Source of the DNA: Lactobacillaceae bacterium | GTDB taxonomy: Bacteria > Bacillota > Bacilli > Lactobacillales > Lactobacillaceae | Length of the DNA stretch: 64,000 nt | Assembly: GCA_031289615.1 (NCBI GenBank) | Contig: JAITPD010000047.1 | Location: 32,763 to 96,762, forward strand | Direction: 5' to 3' | Shown here: positions 9,372 through 19,514 of the stretch, one piece after another | How the letters are laid out: every line of letters begins with the position of its first letter | How positions within the stretch are numbered: the stretch's first letter is position 1 | Made by a program: the position numbers and the translations under genes | The notes under the pieces: model-generated | The model's database searches: none | Seen by the model: only the letters and a program-made list of their open reading frames with translations | Told to the model about the DNA's origin: nothing

Positions 9372-10733
9372 TTATGGTTGTGAAGGACCAATTGCTGGCC
9401 CTGCATCCTTATCTGTATCAGCTGAATTAAATTGAGTGACAAACCCAGAACCAATTACTTTATCATTCACACCACCAGTTGTACCATCTGGCAAAACTGA
9501 CTTTGGTAATGGCAAATAATCAGCTGGACTCAAAATACTTGGATCGTTTGGTCCAAAATTCAGACCAGTGGTTGCAATTCCAAAATGCACGTGAGCCGCT
9601 CCGATATTTTTAGGCTCAACATCACCACCATAACCTTGATGTGTAATTAATTGACCCCGTTTTACCGTATCACCTTCTTTAACTGGTGGAGCAACCATGG
9701 CATGCCCATAGTATGTGTACTTACCGTCAGTTCCCTTGATAATTACCCACCACTCATCATCACTATGTGTAACGTTTGTGACAGTTCCGTTGTGTACTGC
9801 GTAAACCCCAGCCTTCACAGTTCCAGATTTAACATCATCCTCAGTCAATCCCTTACTTTGGAAATCAACCCCATTATGATCATGAGCATCACTACCAACT
9901 GTATATGATGGATAAGTTCCAGTCCCCAGGGAATATGATCCTTTAACTGGTAGGCCATAACCATCTGCACCCGAACCATTGTCGGTCGTCGTTTCACAGT
10001 CTTGAGCTTCTTCTGCGTTGGCATTCGTAATTCCGTCAGTTCCCTGATCGGTACCACCAATTAATCCCGAATCAGCTAACTGGCTTGAACCATTAAATTC
10101 CGTATAGAACGCCACTGCGTCTGCATCCAACTGAGCCAATTTAGACTGGCTATCAGTTAACGCGACGCCTTCGTAGTATTGAGACCAATCATGTGCAGCC
10201 GTCACTGGATCCGTTGCATTTCCAACCAATTCCTTTGCATGATGATATTTACCATTCAATTCATAATCCATTAGCTTCAGCTCATTGTCTAGTGTCAGCG
10301 TTGACTCGTCCATAGGTTTAATTGATCCCTCTGAACCAATCCGCGATCCATTCACATTACTGCTCCACCCAGACCATTGCAATGCACCAGCAACACCACC
10401 ACTATCATTGACAGCTTTTAAATTACCACCAGATTCACGTTTTAGCACTGCAACCATTCCAGCTGCACCAGCTCCAGAAAAGCCGTCAACTTGAACCGCA
10501 TGATCATAGAACTGTTTGTACGTCGCAACATTGTCTGACGCTTGGTCATTTAGTCCAATTTCGTCATGCACATACGTCGAACAATCGCTACTGTCGTCCA
10601 TACTAAACATCATAGTAACAACACCAACAAAGATTAGTACGCCCATTAAAGCAATTGCAATCCCAGTTGTAATCCATCCTAGTGGGCTAATCATGAAAGC
10701 AATGAAACCACCTATTTTTTTACCTGTTTTCAT
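9372..10733 (-). CDS. Bifunctional peptidoglycan hydrolase: lysozyme-like plus M23 peptidase
   Basis: The 453-residue protein has an N-terminal membrane segment (about 12-42). A phage-tail-lysozyme-like domain follows (about 75-215; VLKRESGG with the likely catalytic Glu, then GALQWSGW). The C-terminal domain is an M23 metallopeptidase (about 280-400) with HNGVDF and the HVHF motif, both zinc-ligand positions intact. It would be anchored on the outside of the membrane and open the cell wall locally for the mating channel, like VirB1/TraG-type enzymes of pSK41 and pIP501. AGAGGA precedes the ATG. It lies 20 bp after the VirB4 gene in the same operon. Confidence 0.88.
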   Translation of the reverse strand: MKTGKKIGGFIAFMISPLGWITTGIAIALMGVLIFVGVVTMMFSMDDSSDCSTYVHDEIGLNDQASDNVATYKQFYDHAVQVDGFSGAGAAGMVAVLKRESGGNLKAVNDSGGVAGALQWSGWSSNVNGSRIGSEGSIKPMDESTLTLDNELKLMDYELNGKYHHAKELVGNATDPVTAAHDWSQYYEGVALTDSQSKLAQLDADAVAFYTEFNGSSQLADSGLIGGTDQGTDGITNANAEEAQDCETTTDNGSGADGYGLPVKGSYSLGTGTYPSYTVGSDAHDHNGVDFQSKGLTEDDVKSGTVKAGVYAVHNGTVTNVTHSDDEWWVIIKGTDGKYTYYGHAMVAPPVKEGDTVKRGQLITHQGYGGDVEPKNIGAAHVHFGIATTGLNFGPNDPSILSPADYLPLPKSVLPDGTTGGVNDKVIGSGFVTQFNSADTDKDAGPAIGPSQP

Positions 10734-10753
10734 CTGCTGTCCTCTTTCATTGT

Positions 10754-12775
10754 TTAATCTCCACCATTAAAGCGTTTTAATTGTTCCTGACTAACCGTTA
10801 CATTTACCATAATGTTTTGATCTGCTTGAATGTTCATCAAAGTCTTATACTTAGGAAATTTAGAAATTTGATGCAGTTCAGCAGGTGTGATTGAATTACC
10901 TAAAACCGTTCCCAGCGCCTGTAAATCATTATCTGGTAAATTAAAGAAGAAACGATATTGCAACAAGTCAAACATTTTTCGAATGTTGGCATAAAATGCT
11001 TTAGCCATCGGATCACTTGTATTGGTATCAGTTAACACTAAATCTTTAATTGTTGGCAAAGCCATCATCAAAGCCGCATAGTTTTTACGCATTTGTTCCA
11101 TCAACTTAACGATAAAATTAAGGTTATACGCGTTCGTCATTGAAAGGTAGTTTTGCGCCTCATCCAAGACTAATACCGTGTGCTTAACGTCTTGTAAGTC
11201 AACCTCACCATTACGGCGGGCAACCCGTTGTCGCTTCCCATTATTAATAATATTTGGTTGTTCCATCGCTAACGCCGAATAAACCATGGCATTAAAAATA
11301 TCAGGAGTATTCATCAGGCTTTGGACGTCATACACAACAAATTGTTCCTGACTTAATTCTGGAATCGTCGTATGTCCATCAAACTTTGATCCATGTAAAC
11401 GGCGCATATTTTCAAACGTCCCAATAATCCGGATAATTGATTTATCCGTTGCTGGTAAGTCATCACTATATTTTCCTTTAGTTGCACGTGCCTGGCTATT
11501 TAACCAAACCACAAATTCCCGCAGGGTTGGATACTCATCATGTTCCAACCCAATCAAATGCACTCGTTCTGGAAAACGATCTGGTGCCTCTGTCCACATC
11601 TCTTCTTGAATGTAATAGCGAGTTAATAGGTTTTGCAGCACGATTCGGTCTTCTGAAATCTGCTCTTGCGACAACCCTTGGCTCATAAAGCCATAAATAG
11701 CTTGGAGTTTCTCAATATGTGACGCAAAGGAAGCAACTAAATCAACTTCTTCACCGGCTTCGCCCTTTGTCACGGTTGCAAAGACTTCAAATGGATTAAT
11801 CATGCCGGCAGATCCATCCAAAGTAACCGTTACTCCACCAGCGTATTTGGCCAAACCACCATACTCCATTGATGGGTCAAAAGCTGCCACTCTGTGTCCT
11901 CGTTTTAATGCATCTTCAATCAACATCTTTTGTAAAGTTGACTTACCAAACCCTGGTTGTCCCAGGAAAACCGCAAACGGACGTGATCGGAAGCCACTAT
12001 CACGTAAATACATGTTGAAATTAACAACGCCACCTGTGAATGTTGTGCCAATAACCGTTCCAAATGGATCCTCAAGTTTGGTGTGATCGGCCCAAAAGCT
12101 ACCACCTAAATCGGCTGACGACATTGACAAACCTTGTTGATGCTCATCTAAGAACAAGTATTGTTCATTAGCTGCCACCCACATCGAACGCCATTCCTCA
12201 TATTGAAAATCACGTAATGTTGCAAATTTAAATTGCGTAAATTCACCCTCAATACTAGTGACCGCTTGTGTAAGTTCACGCCTTGAACCAGCAAAGACTA
12301 ACAACCGAATATACACCCGCATGGCTAATTCATTATGCCGTTTCAACTGATTCATTAAAACCACATACATATCTTGAGAATCATCAAACCCATCTGATAG
12401 TTTCCCACCACCGGCTTTTTCTTCTACGTTCGCATCAGCCTTATTCAGCCGTTTAATAAAATCTTGTTTATCTTCTACACCAGTAGAAATTTGTAAAATT
12501 GTATTAGGTACTGATGCTAAATCGCTCAGCCAATGATTCTGGAGACCAAACGCTTGTACTTCGTGCACATACATCATTTGTGCATAACCATTGGGCAATT
12601 TTGTGTAATTTGCATGATGTTCCACATTGCCATCGGGTTGCGTATCTAAAATGGTCTGAAAATTATATTCATTAGCTTCATAACCTGGGACGTAATAACG
12701 TCCATTCACCTGCTTGTCAGCATTTACTTTATTCGTTTTTTTAGTCTTCTTGGATTTATCTTTTTTAATACTCAT
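10754..12775 (-). CDS. VirB4-type conjugation ATPase (TrsE/TraE-like)
   Basis: The 673-residue protein contains Walker A GQPGFGKST (about residue 275) and Walker B VLVLDEAQN (about 545), in the arrangement of VirB4/TraE ATPases. These energise pilus or channel assembly and substrate transfer at the inner face of the membrane. Length matches pSK41 TraE and pGO1 TrsE. The lysine-rich N-terminal tail is unusual but short. It lies 26 bp downstream of the TrsD-like gene, which supplies what is the N-terminal part of VirB4 in other systems. Confidence 0.92.
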   Translation of the reverse strand: MSIKKDKSKKTKKTNKVNADKQVNGRYYVPGYEANEYNFQTILDTQPDGNVEHHANYTKLPNGYAQMMYVHEVQAFGLQNHWLSDLASVPNTILQISTGVEDKQDFIKRLNKADANVEEKAGGGKLSDGFDDSQDMYVVLMNQLKRHNELAMRVYIRLLVFAGSRRELTQAVTSIEGEFTQFKFATLRDFQYEEWRSMWVAANEQYLFLDEHQQGLSMSSADLGGSFWADHTKLEDPFGTVIGTTFTGGVVNFNMYLRDSGFRSRPFAVFLGQPGFGKSTLQKMLIEDALKRGHRVAAFDPSMEYGGLAKYAGGVTVTLDGSAGMINPFEVFATVTKGEAGEEVDLVASFASHIEKLQAIYGFMSQGLSQEQISEDRIVLQNLLTRYYIQEEMWTEAPDRFPERVHLIGLEHDEYPTLREFVVWLNSQARATKGKYSDDLPATDKSIIRIIGTFENMRRLHGSKFDGHTTIPELSQEQFVVYDVQSLMNTPDIFNAMVYSALAMEQPNIINNGKRQRVARRNGEVDLQDVKHTVLVLDEAQNYLSMTNAYNLNFIVKLMEQMRKNYAALMMALPTIKDLVLTDTNTSDPMAKAFYANIRKMFDLLQYRFFFNLPDNDLQALGTVLGNSITPAELHQISKFPKYKTLMNIQADQNIMVNVTVSQEQLKRFNGGD

Positions 12776-12801
12776 TTAACTCTCTCCATAACATCAGCCA
12801 T

Positions 12802-13476
12802 TTATTGATCCTTTTCTGCTAAATACCCAGCCGGATTATTTAGAGTATACAAGCGTTGAACTTTTTGTTCAGTGTTCAATTCATCAAATTTAAAAGGACC
12901 AGTACCGTGTTCAGATGATGTTTTAACGGTCTTCATGGTGTTTTCTAGGGCTCCCTTAGTACGCCCAAATACCTCCATCAAATACTCACGATTCCATAAA
13001 TGTTTTTCAGCACGCTTTTGCATTCTTAATTCATCATTAATCATGACCAATCGCCGCTTTAGTTGTCTAATTTTACGTTCATCATTAGTGTGCTTTAATT
13101 CTTCTTCAACTCGTTGTTTCGTTCGTTGCCAATCGGCTTGTTGAGACTGCGTATTCACTCGGAAACTATACGCAAAGAAAGAAATATTAGTCCCTTGTGG
13201 CAAGCTCTTAAAAAAATCTCCAGCATCTTTAACCAGTTCATTGCTCAAACCTGAAGTTAAATTTTTAACGCCATGCCCGCGCATTAAAACCAATTGTGCA
13301 AACCAACCATTCTTCATCGCTAAATACGAATGAATATCACGGGTAAGCCCCTTATAGCCAACAAAATCCAAATTAGTAAACGCTTTTTGTGCTTTCTTTG
13401 GGTCTTTGAAATCAAAAGGCTTTGGTTCAAAAATCTTATTCTGAATCTTCTTAATGTTTTCTGATACTAATGGCAT
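12802..13476 (-). CDS. TrsD-like conjugation protein (VirB4 partner)
   Basis: The 224-residue soluble protein has a central charged coiled coil (about 110-175, LKHTNDERKIRQLKRRL). Its position directly upstream of the VirB4 gene and its size match TrsD/TraD of the staphylococcal pGO1/pSK41 transfer regions. It overlaps the VirB3-like gene by 26 nt, indicating coupled translation. Assignment rests on gene order and length more than on motifs. Confidence 0.6.
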   Translation of the reverse strand: MPLVSENIKKIQNKIFEPKPFDFKDPKKAQKAFTNLDFVGYKGLTRDIHSYLAMKNGWFAQLVLMRGHGVKNLTSGLSNELVKDAGDFFKSLPQGTNISFFAYSFRVNTQSQQADWQRTKQRVEEELKHTNDERKIRQLKRRLVMINDELRMQKRAEKHLWNREYLMEVFGRTKGALENTMKTVKTSSEHGTGPFKFDELNTEQKVQRLYTLNNPAGYLAEKDQ

Positions 13477-13825
13477 CGCTATTCCCTTTCAAATCGCTAA
13501 TAGTTAATTTTTTAAATTTCCGATGGGGTTTTCCTACAAGATGTGCCATCATCATGTCCATGTTGCTTTTCTCTGGATTAGCACTCGATCGCCACAGTAG
13601 ATAAATCGTCATTATAAGTGTCGCAATGACCGCAATAACAGCCTCTAGTATCTGATCACTTGGGAAAAAAGAAAAAGTCCACAATGCGATTCCAACCCCT
13701 AAGACGCCTGTCATGATCTCTTTTCCAGTAAACTTGACATCGACATACTCGCTAATCACAGGAACATTTGAAAACGTAATTCCCTTACGCACCTTTGACG
13801 CAACACTCCAATTATTTAATCCCAT
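13451..13825 (-). CDS. VirB3/PrgI-like small membrane protein
   Basis: The 124-residue protein has two neighbouring membrane segments (about 40-58 and 65-85; VLGVGIALWTFSFF and AVIAVIATLIMTIYLLW) and a basic C-terminal tail. Size, topology and position before the VirB4 pair match VirB3/PrgI/TrsC-type proteins that dock VirB4 on the membrane. GGAGG seven bases before the ATG at 13825 decides the start over the longer track ORF. It is the first gene of the operon and has the shared transfer promoter. Confidence 0.7.
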   Translation of the reverse strand: MGLNNWSVASKVRKGITFSNVPVISEYVDVKFTGKEIMTGVLGVGIALWTFSFFPSDQILEAVIAVIATLIMTIYLLWRSSANPEKSNMDMMMAHLVGKPHRKFKKLTISDLKGNSDAISIRKH

Positions 13826-13861
13826 TTGATTTACCTCCAGTATCAATTGATGTATGAATTA

Positions 13862-13900
13862 ATAATAAGCGCGATGATATTAATTTCTAAAAGTAGCTAA
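13862..13900 (-). promoter_or_regulatory. Predicted promoter with shared transfer box
   Basis: The minus strand reads AGCTACTTTTAGAA, then 17 bp, then TATTAT, about 40-70 bp upstream of the VirB3-like start. It drives the seven-gene operon 13825 to 7556. Confidence 0.55.
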
Positions 13901-13920
13901 TAAAAACAACTATTTAAACA

Positions 13921-13962
13921 GCAAAAGGCCCCTCTACTCATTTGAGCAGAAGGGCCTTTTGC
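13921..13962 (-). terminator. Strong rho-independent terminator
   Basis: GCAAAAGGCCC and GGGCCTTTTGC form a nearly perfect long stem closing on the loop region ACTCATTTGAGC. It lies 11 bp beyond the stop of the VirB6-like gene and separates the VirD4-VirB6 operon from the VirB3-VirB4 operon. Confidence 0.85.
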
Positions 13963-13972
13963 CAATTACTGA

Positions 13973-16312
13973 TTAATAACTATTCTTGCCTTTTGGCTTG
14001 CTTTCAACGTCATGCTGAACAAATTTAGCATTTTGTTCAAGCTTTTGATAAGCCTTTTGTCCTTTTTGCAAAACCGTCTTACCTTGTGCTTTGCGTTGGA
14101 CACGGCGATTATGATTAGCGTTCACCTTTTGACGAGCTTGATTTAACCGATTGTTATAGTCAACCTGGTCTTGTCCTTGCTGCAATTGTTGAACCTGCCG
14201 TGCTAGCGCACCACTGTATCCTTGTGAACTCCGTTGAGATGAACTAGTTGGTTGAGCATCAGAACTGTTGTCAGTTAAATTATCATTTTGATAACTTGGT
14301 TGATTGTCGGCACCCTGATTGTTATCATCAATGGCATCTGCTCCATAATTGTTTAGAGCTCCGTTGTCTGAATCAGACCCATCATCGTCAGCAGAAAGCT
14401 TTTCAGCAGCATCCATTCCAGGATTATTACCAACCGATGAATCTCCAGTTCCACTTGGATCATCACCTGAATTGATACCACCGCCAGAACCATTAGCACC
14501 AGTATCTGATGAGTCATCATCCAAAGACGATGCCCCACGATTATCAGATGAACCAGTATCTACATTTGAGCTATTGGTACTATCAGAACCATCGTTTCCT
14601 TGCAGGCCATTACCGTCATCATCATTTAGTCCAGGACCACCATCATCAGCACTAGCATTTCCGTCGTAGACGTCAGCACCACCCTCAGCATCAATTGATC
14701 CTGAATTTGGCCCACCACTTGGAGCTGTTGCATCATCGAAAGCACCGCTTAATTCCTTAGCTGCATCTTCTCCGTGATTGGTGTAATTTTCACCTTGGTC
14801 TTTATTAGCATCTGGCTTGTCACCAGCTAACTTTTGGGCCTTGCCTTCGCGGAAACGATCACCAAGTTTAGCACCCATACCGCCAAGTAAAGCACCAGCC
14901 ATCACGCCAGGTGCAGTCATTAGATTCAATGCACCACCTTGTCCCTTTGAACCACTAGTAATTCCAAATGACTTCTCGATTACAGATGAACCATTAAACA
15001 TTGCAACCGCCATCACACCAAGTACTAAGACATAAACGACTCCACTTAAAATCGGATCTGAAAAATTGCTTTGCACTTGTGCGGGGACAATTGGCATTAA
15101 GTCAGTAAATAATACTAGCATCAAAATATCCAATAAGACTCCTAACGCTGAATTGATGTTTTCCATTAACATTGAACGCGCTGCATCTGTACCTTGGACA
15201 TCACGGCTCGCAGCAATGATACCCCCAAACATATTCATGTATGAGCTTAATGCTGCACGAGCCACTTTAATCGACATCAGAAAACTAAATATGATCAAAA
15301 TTGCATATGATGCTATAACAACTAAATTCTGAACCCGATAGCGCTTATACACTTCGTCATTAACATGTAGAACCCCACTTTTGAAGCTTACATCCTTCAA
15401 TGTGTACGCAGGTGAGCTGTCCGTGTTTCCCATTTCATTGTATAAATATTTTTGAAAAACATTTCCCACATCCTTAAACTTATCATCACCAGGATGTTTT
15501 GCATTAACAATTTTATTTATAGTACTAATATCATCCGCTTGGACAACTGTTGTATAGTCAGGAATTGGATAATTACCATCCTTATCAGATAGATTATTAC
15601 GCATTTTTTCATTTGACTGAGCATATGGCTCTGCCGACATTCCAGTTATTGCCCATGTTTCAATATCGATCGTATTGTTTAGTAATGGCGCTGCGGCCAA
15701 TGATGGCGTTCCAGAGACGCCACTTGTTCCCAAAATACCTTGTTGCATGGTAAATCCCTGAAACGATCCACCATTGATTACAACTCCTAATAAACCACCA
15801 ATCGTAAATGTGATAAATGGGATTAAAGCCATCATTCCGATATTAGTCATTGCACTTTGTAACATTTTACTGACATTGTGCATTTGTGATCCTGTTACAT
15901 AGTGAAACAAAAACATCACTATCGATATGACCATCATAGCTATACCAATCCCAAACACAAAGACAAATAACATATGCAATGGGCTGTTGGGGTCCAACAA
16001 AATGTCTGGCAAAACCGTAAACAGCCAAACGGCACCTTTAATTAATCCAGTTGAAATGTTTGCCAACCAATACAATGCATTATATATAAAGTTTTGCAAC
16101 CCACCAGAAATACTTGAGAAAAACCCAGGCATGTCTGTCATATATGGGTTATTAGTGAGATAAAATTTAACTACCTCATTTGAGCTATTGCCAGAGTCTG
16201 CTCCTCCCTGGTTTATATTTGACAGTATGTTATCCAACCCTGTTTTAGCAAAATCCATAAACTTTTCCGTTCCAGGGTATGCTGATCCTAATATAAATAA
16301 TTTATCTAACAT
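13973..16312 (-). CDS. VirB6/TrbL-like polytopic membrane protein (TrsL-like)
   Basis: This 779-residue protein has an N-terminal half with several membrane segments (for example ALYWLANISTGLIKGAVWLF, FVFVFGIGIAMMVISIVMFL, LVVIASYAILIIFSFLM, GVVYVLVLGVMAVAMF). Its C-terminal ~300 residues are hydrophilic, rich in Ser, Asp, Gly and Asn, and end in a basic, Gln-rich tail. This is the usual shape of VirB6/TrbL/TrsL proteins forming the inner-membrane pore of the T4SS. GGAGG precedes the ATG by 5 nt. It sits 39 bp downstream of the VirD4 gene in the same operon. Confidence 0.8.
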   Translation of the reverse strand: MLDKLFILGSAYPGTEKFMDFAKTGLDNILSNINQGGADSGNSSNEVVKFYLTNNPYMTDMPGFFSSISGGLQNFIYNALYWLANISTGLIKGAVWLFTVLPDILLDPNSPLHMLFVFVFGIGIAMMVISIVMFLFHYVTGSQMHNVSKMLQSAMTNIGMMALIPFITFTIGGLLGVVINGGSFQGFTMQQGILGTSGVSGTPSLAAAPLLNNTIDIETWAITGMSAEPYAQSNEKMRNNLSDKDGNYPIPDYTTVVQADDISTINKIVNAKHPGDDKFKDVGNVFQKYLYNEMGNTDSSPAYTLKDVSFKSGVLHVNDEVYKRYRVQNLVVIASYAILIIFSFLMSIKVARAALSSYMNMFGGIIAASRDVQGTDAARSMLMENINSALGVLLDILMLVLFTDLMPIVPAQVQSNFSDPILSGVVYVLVLGVMAVAMFNGSSVIEKSFGITSGSKGQGGALNLMTAPGVMAGALLGGMGAKLGDRFREGKAQKLAGDKPDANKDQGENYTNHGEDAAKELSGAFDDATAPSGGPNSGSIDAEGGADVYDGNASADDGGPGLNDDDGNGLQGNDGSDSTNSSNVDTGSSDNRGASSLDDDSSDTGANGSGGGINSGDDPSGTGDSSVGNNPGMDAAEKLSADDDGSDSDNGALNNYGADAIDDNNQGADNQPSYQNDNLTDNSSDAQPTSSSQRSSQGYSGALARQVQQLQQGQDQVDYNNRLNQARQKVNANHNRRVQRKAQGKTVLQKGQKAYQKLEQNAKFVQHDVESKPKGKNSY

Positions 16313-16351
16313 TCCTTCCTCCTTAAATCATATATGATTCATAGACATACA

Positions 16352-19300
16352 CTAAGCAGTACTATATTTCTTTTTAACAACATCCAAGGCATGAATTTGA
16401 GTGCCACCAATTAACGTGATTAAAGCTTTACGCGTTACATAGTCTCCCACAAATGGGAACTTGCCACTTTGTGCTAACTTAATTAATGTATCCAAATCAT
16501 GTGCCTTGGCTTTTTCAGGGTTAACAGCCGCTACCTTCTCTAGTAATGGGACGATTGCCTCACTTAATTGCTGTACCAATTTTGAATCGTTACTTTCAAC
16601 ATCAGTTAAATAATTATCTTTTGAACTTTCAAAAGCTTCAATTTGATTAGCTTTATCTTTTGCGTCTTTGTCTGCTCTATTTTTCATTACTTGAGCATAT
16701 GCTGGATCATTTTCTGCGTAAATACCATCAAGCAACGCATAAAAATCAATCGCATACTTATCAAGATTCAAATAACGTTGTGGGCTATCCACTTGAATCT
16801 TAGACAGCTCTGGTGTGTCATTGATATAGCCTTTTAACAGGTTAAAGGCGAATGGCATCGCCGTCCAACCGTAATTGTAAATTGGGTTTGTATCAACTTG
16901 ATGGCCCTTTAAGTCATCATTCTTGGCTGCACGGAAGAATAGCATTTGTGATGGCCTAAAGCGCATCAATTGCACTGGTGATAACAAGGGCTGCTCTTTC
17001 ATCGAACGGCTCCGACTATCTGAATTAGATTGGTCACTACCAGGCGTGCTATATGTGATAGTCCGATCACCCAACCATTTGCTAATTTGTTCCGCAGTCG
17101 CTTGTGAACTCGTCTTGATATAGCCGAAATTAGATGAATTAGCCCGAATGGTTCCAGCAGTATGTTCGCCATAAACATCAGTTAATTGCTCCATGTTTTG
17201 TAAAATCATCGTAAAAGCAAAATTGTAACCCAACGCTGCTGAAAGCTTGGTTGAAAGGCCTGACCACTTTGGAAAATTACCAAATTCATCTAACAGGAAA
17301 TGAATACGATTAATGTTGTAGTTCTTATTTCGATTCGCCCAATCATAGTTTTCTTGATAGAGCTGCTCCATAAAGAACATGGCCAATTGATTGTATTGCG
17401 CATTCAGTGGTGGTAAAACCACAAAAATCGCCGTTCTTTTTTCTGAATAATCAAAACTTACTTCTGTATTGCCAAGTGTAATATCAGTGGTCATCTCAGA
17501 TAGTTCATACCCATTGATGATTGGTAATCCGCTATACGGATCCAACTTTTTCTGCTTAAGACCAACACGCTCATATTTTTTACGTGCTTCAATGGTAATA
17601 GTTTTATCAAAGATTGTTGTCCCGTTTAGCGCTTCTTCATGATTCTTATTCTCTGGATCATCAAAGTGAACCAAAAATGTTGTGTACTCATCTAATTTAG
17701 GTTCAATCGCAAATTGCACAAGGCCCATTTCGTCCGCAATCACAATTTCGGAATAATGTTTCCCGTTAGCATCAAAATCAATCAAAACTTTCCGATTTTG
17801 GAAGTAAACTGGTAGTTGCAGTTCCATCACTCGTGGGAACCCAACTGATGAATACCGAAAGTCGCCAATCGTAGTCAATTTACGAACTGAAATGTCTGAG
17901 GTAAACAACTCCACATCAGAAAACATTGATGAATAGATGTTTCGCTTAGTCTCATTACCACCCATTCCAGCCTGGTTAAACGCAGAAATGGCCATTTGTA
18001 GCAAGGCGTCTTGAGGCTTGCCACTTTCTTGATCACTTTGCATACGAGCCTTCATTGCATCAATTAAAAGATCCAATTTTGACATTTGCTTGGTTTTATC
18101 ATTTGGCCCTGGAGTCCGTGTTAAGCGGTTTCCGTTCACGTCAACCGTTTCTTCTTGTGTCCCGAGCCGTTCCAGCATTTCTGTCACGTTACCGACCGTC
18201 ACTTTATCCCAACGATTTTCCTTGCTCATGAACCACATTGTGGCTAAAATCAAGCCAGTATACGTAGCTGAAGATCCATTAGTCCAGAAACGATTTTTAA
18301 AATCATTATCTTCTGACGGGAAAATGGTGTTAGTCAACTGACTAATTTTCGTCCGTGCTCGTGGATAATTACCACGCTTAGCAAAGAAAATTGCTTGATT
18401 CAAGAAATTAATCGGCATTGAATAATTCAAATTATCAAAATTGACAATTTTAACGTCATAATTATGTCGTCTCAATAAATCAGTGGTCTTAGTTGCAAGT
18501 TCGCCTTTCATGTCGCCAACGACAATCGATTGATCTTCTTTCCCACGAGCAATCAAATCTATAGTAGCAAGCACCACGGTTTCACCCTTACCAGAACGAG
18601 TGTCTCCCAGAATAATTGTATTAACAGCTTTGTTGTCTAAGTAATATAGTCCAGGAACATGAATCGGGTTTGGATTTCCAAGTGCGCTAGAACTATATTT
18701 CAAAAATTGACTAGGAATTGTCTTTGGCCTAATCGTGGCCAGATACAAACCTATACCCTCACCATTCAAATTAAACCGATGAGAAACCGGTACGCCACCA
18801 TAGCCGTCAAATGTTTTACCACGATCTGGAACAGCAAGATATTGTTGTTTAACCTCAAATGGCTCCGTAAATGTTGCACCGCCATACTCGTCTTGTTGTC
18901 GATTACGCATGTTGGCATAGCGTTGGTACAAATAATAAACACCAGCGCCTAGGAACAATACGAACGTTGGCAACCATGCCATTGGTAAAATACTCATTTG
19001 TTTTACCCAATTTAACGGATTGATCATATAGATGGTGTGGGGAATATCATAATAATAACCACTGATGGTTTGTGAAAGCCGATCCCCAATTTGTAAAAAC
19101 GACCCCCGACCAATACCAAAGATTTCAATGTAGAATGCTTGAAAAATTGGAGTAAATGCGTTCGCTGCCATTAAGGCAATTACTAATGTAGTAATTAGAC
19201 GCCTTGTAATCCATGCTGGACTGCCCTCCTCAAGGACCCGTCGCCAAAAATATGGATCGCGGTGGCTTTTGAATATTTTTAATTTGGCCAAAAACGGAAA

Positions 19301-19378
19301 GACTAGTAAAAAAATGAAAAATGCAATCATCGCATTATATCCAATGCCAGTCATAAATTTTTGAATTGTTTGTATCAT
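16352..19378 (-). CDS. VirD4-type coupling protein (TrsK/TraK-like)
   Basis: The 1008-residue ATPase has N-terminal membrane segments (about 15-35, 60-80, 125-150), Walker A GDTRSGKGETV (about 260) and Walker B LLDEFGNF (about 695). It brings the relaxase-DNA complex to the channel. It is longer than classical TraG/VirD4 because of an insertion between the Walker motifs and a ~150-residue C-terminal tail, both seen in Gram-positive VirD4 of the pGO1/pSK41 and CD1115 types. It is the first gene of the operon with the VirB6-like gene and is preceded by the shared promoter box. Confidence 0.92.
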   Translation of the reverse strand: MIQTIQKFMTGIGYNAMIAFFIFLLVFPFLAKLKIFKSHRDPYFWRRVLEEGSPAWITRRLITTLVIALMAANAFTPIFQAFYIEIFGIGRGSFLQIGDRLSQTISGYYYDIPHTIYMINPLNWVKQMSILPMAWLPTFVLFLGAGVYYLYQRYANMRNRQQDEYGGATFTEPFEVKQQYLAVPDRGKTFDGYGGVPVSHRFNLNGEGIGLYLATIRPKTIPSQFLKYSSSALGNPNPIHVPGLYYLDNKAVNTIILGDTRSGKGETVVLATIDLIARGKEDQSIVVGDMKGELATKTTDLLRRHNYDVKIVNFDNLNYSMPINFLNQAIFFAKRGNYPRARTKISQLTNTIFPSEDNDFKNRFWTNGSSATYTGLILATMWFMSKENRWDKVTVGNVTEMLERLGTQEETVDVNGNRLTRTPGPNDKTKQMSKLDLLIDAMKARMQSDQESGKPQDALLQMAISAFNQAGMGGNETKRNIYSSMFSDVELFTSDISVRKLTTIGDFRYSSVGFPRVMELQLPVYFQNRKVLIDFDANGKHYSEIVIADEMGLVQFAIEPKLDEYTTFLVHFDDPENKNHEEALNGTTIFDKTITIEARKKYERVGLKQKKLDPYSGLPIINGYELSEMTTDITLGNTEVSFDYSEKRTAIFVVLPPLNAQYNQLAMFFMEQLYQENYDWANRNKNYNINRIHFLLDEFGNFPKWSGLSTKLSAALGYNFAFTMILQNMEQLTDVYGEHTAGTIRANSSNFGYIKTSSQATAEQISKWLGDRTITYSTPGSDQSNSDSRSRSMKEQPLLSPVQLMRFRPSQMLFFRAAKNDDLKGHQVDTNPIYNYGWTAMPFAFNLLKGYINDTPELSKIQVDSPQRYLNLDKYAIDFYALLDGIYAENDPAYAQVMKNRADKDAKDKANQIEAFESSKDNYLTDVESNDSKLVQQLSEAIVPLLEKVAAVNPEKAKAHDLDTLIKLAQSGKFPFVGDYVTRKALITLIGGTQIHALDVVKKKYSTA

Positions 19379-19412
19379 AAAGCACTACTCCTTCAGATAA
19401 ATATCTGATATG

Positions 19413-19455
19413 AGAATAACGCTGATTAGTTTGCTTACCAAAAGTGGCAAGTTTT
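19413..19455 (-). promoter_or_regulatory. Predicted promoter with shared transfer box
   Basis: The minus strand reads CTTGCCACTTTTGGTA with TTGGTA as -35, 17 bp, then TATTCT, 35-75 bp upstream of the VirD4 start. It closely resembles the promoter upstream of 2401 (CTTGCTACTTTTTGTTA). Confidence 0.6.
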
Positions 19456-19514
19456 TATGTATTCTGTCAAAAATTAGCCTATATCTCGTGAATGAGAAAT
19501 AGACTAATTATTAA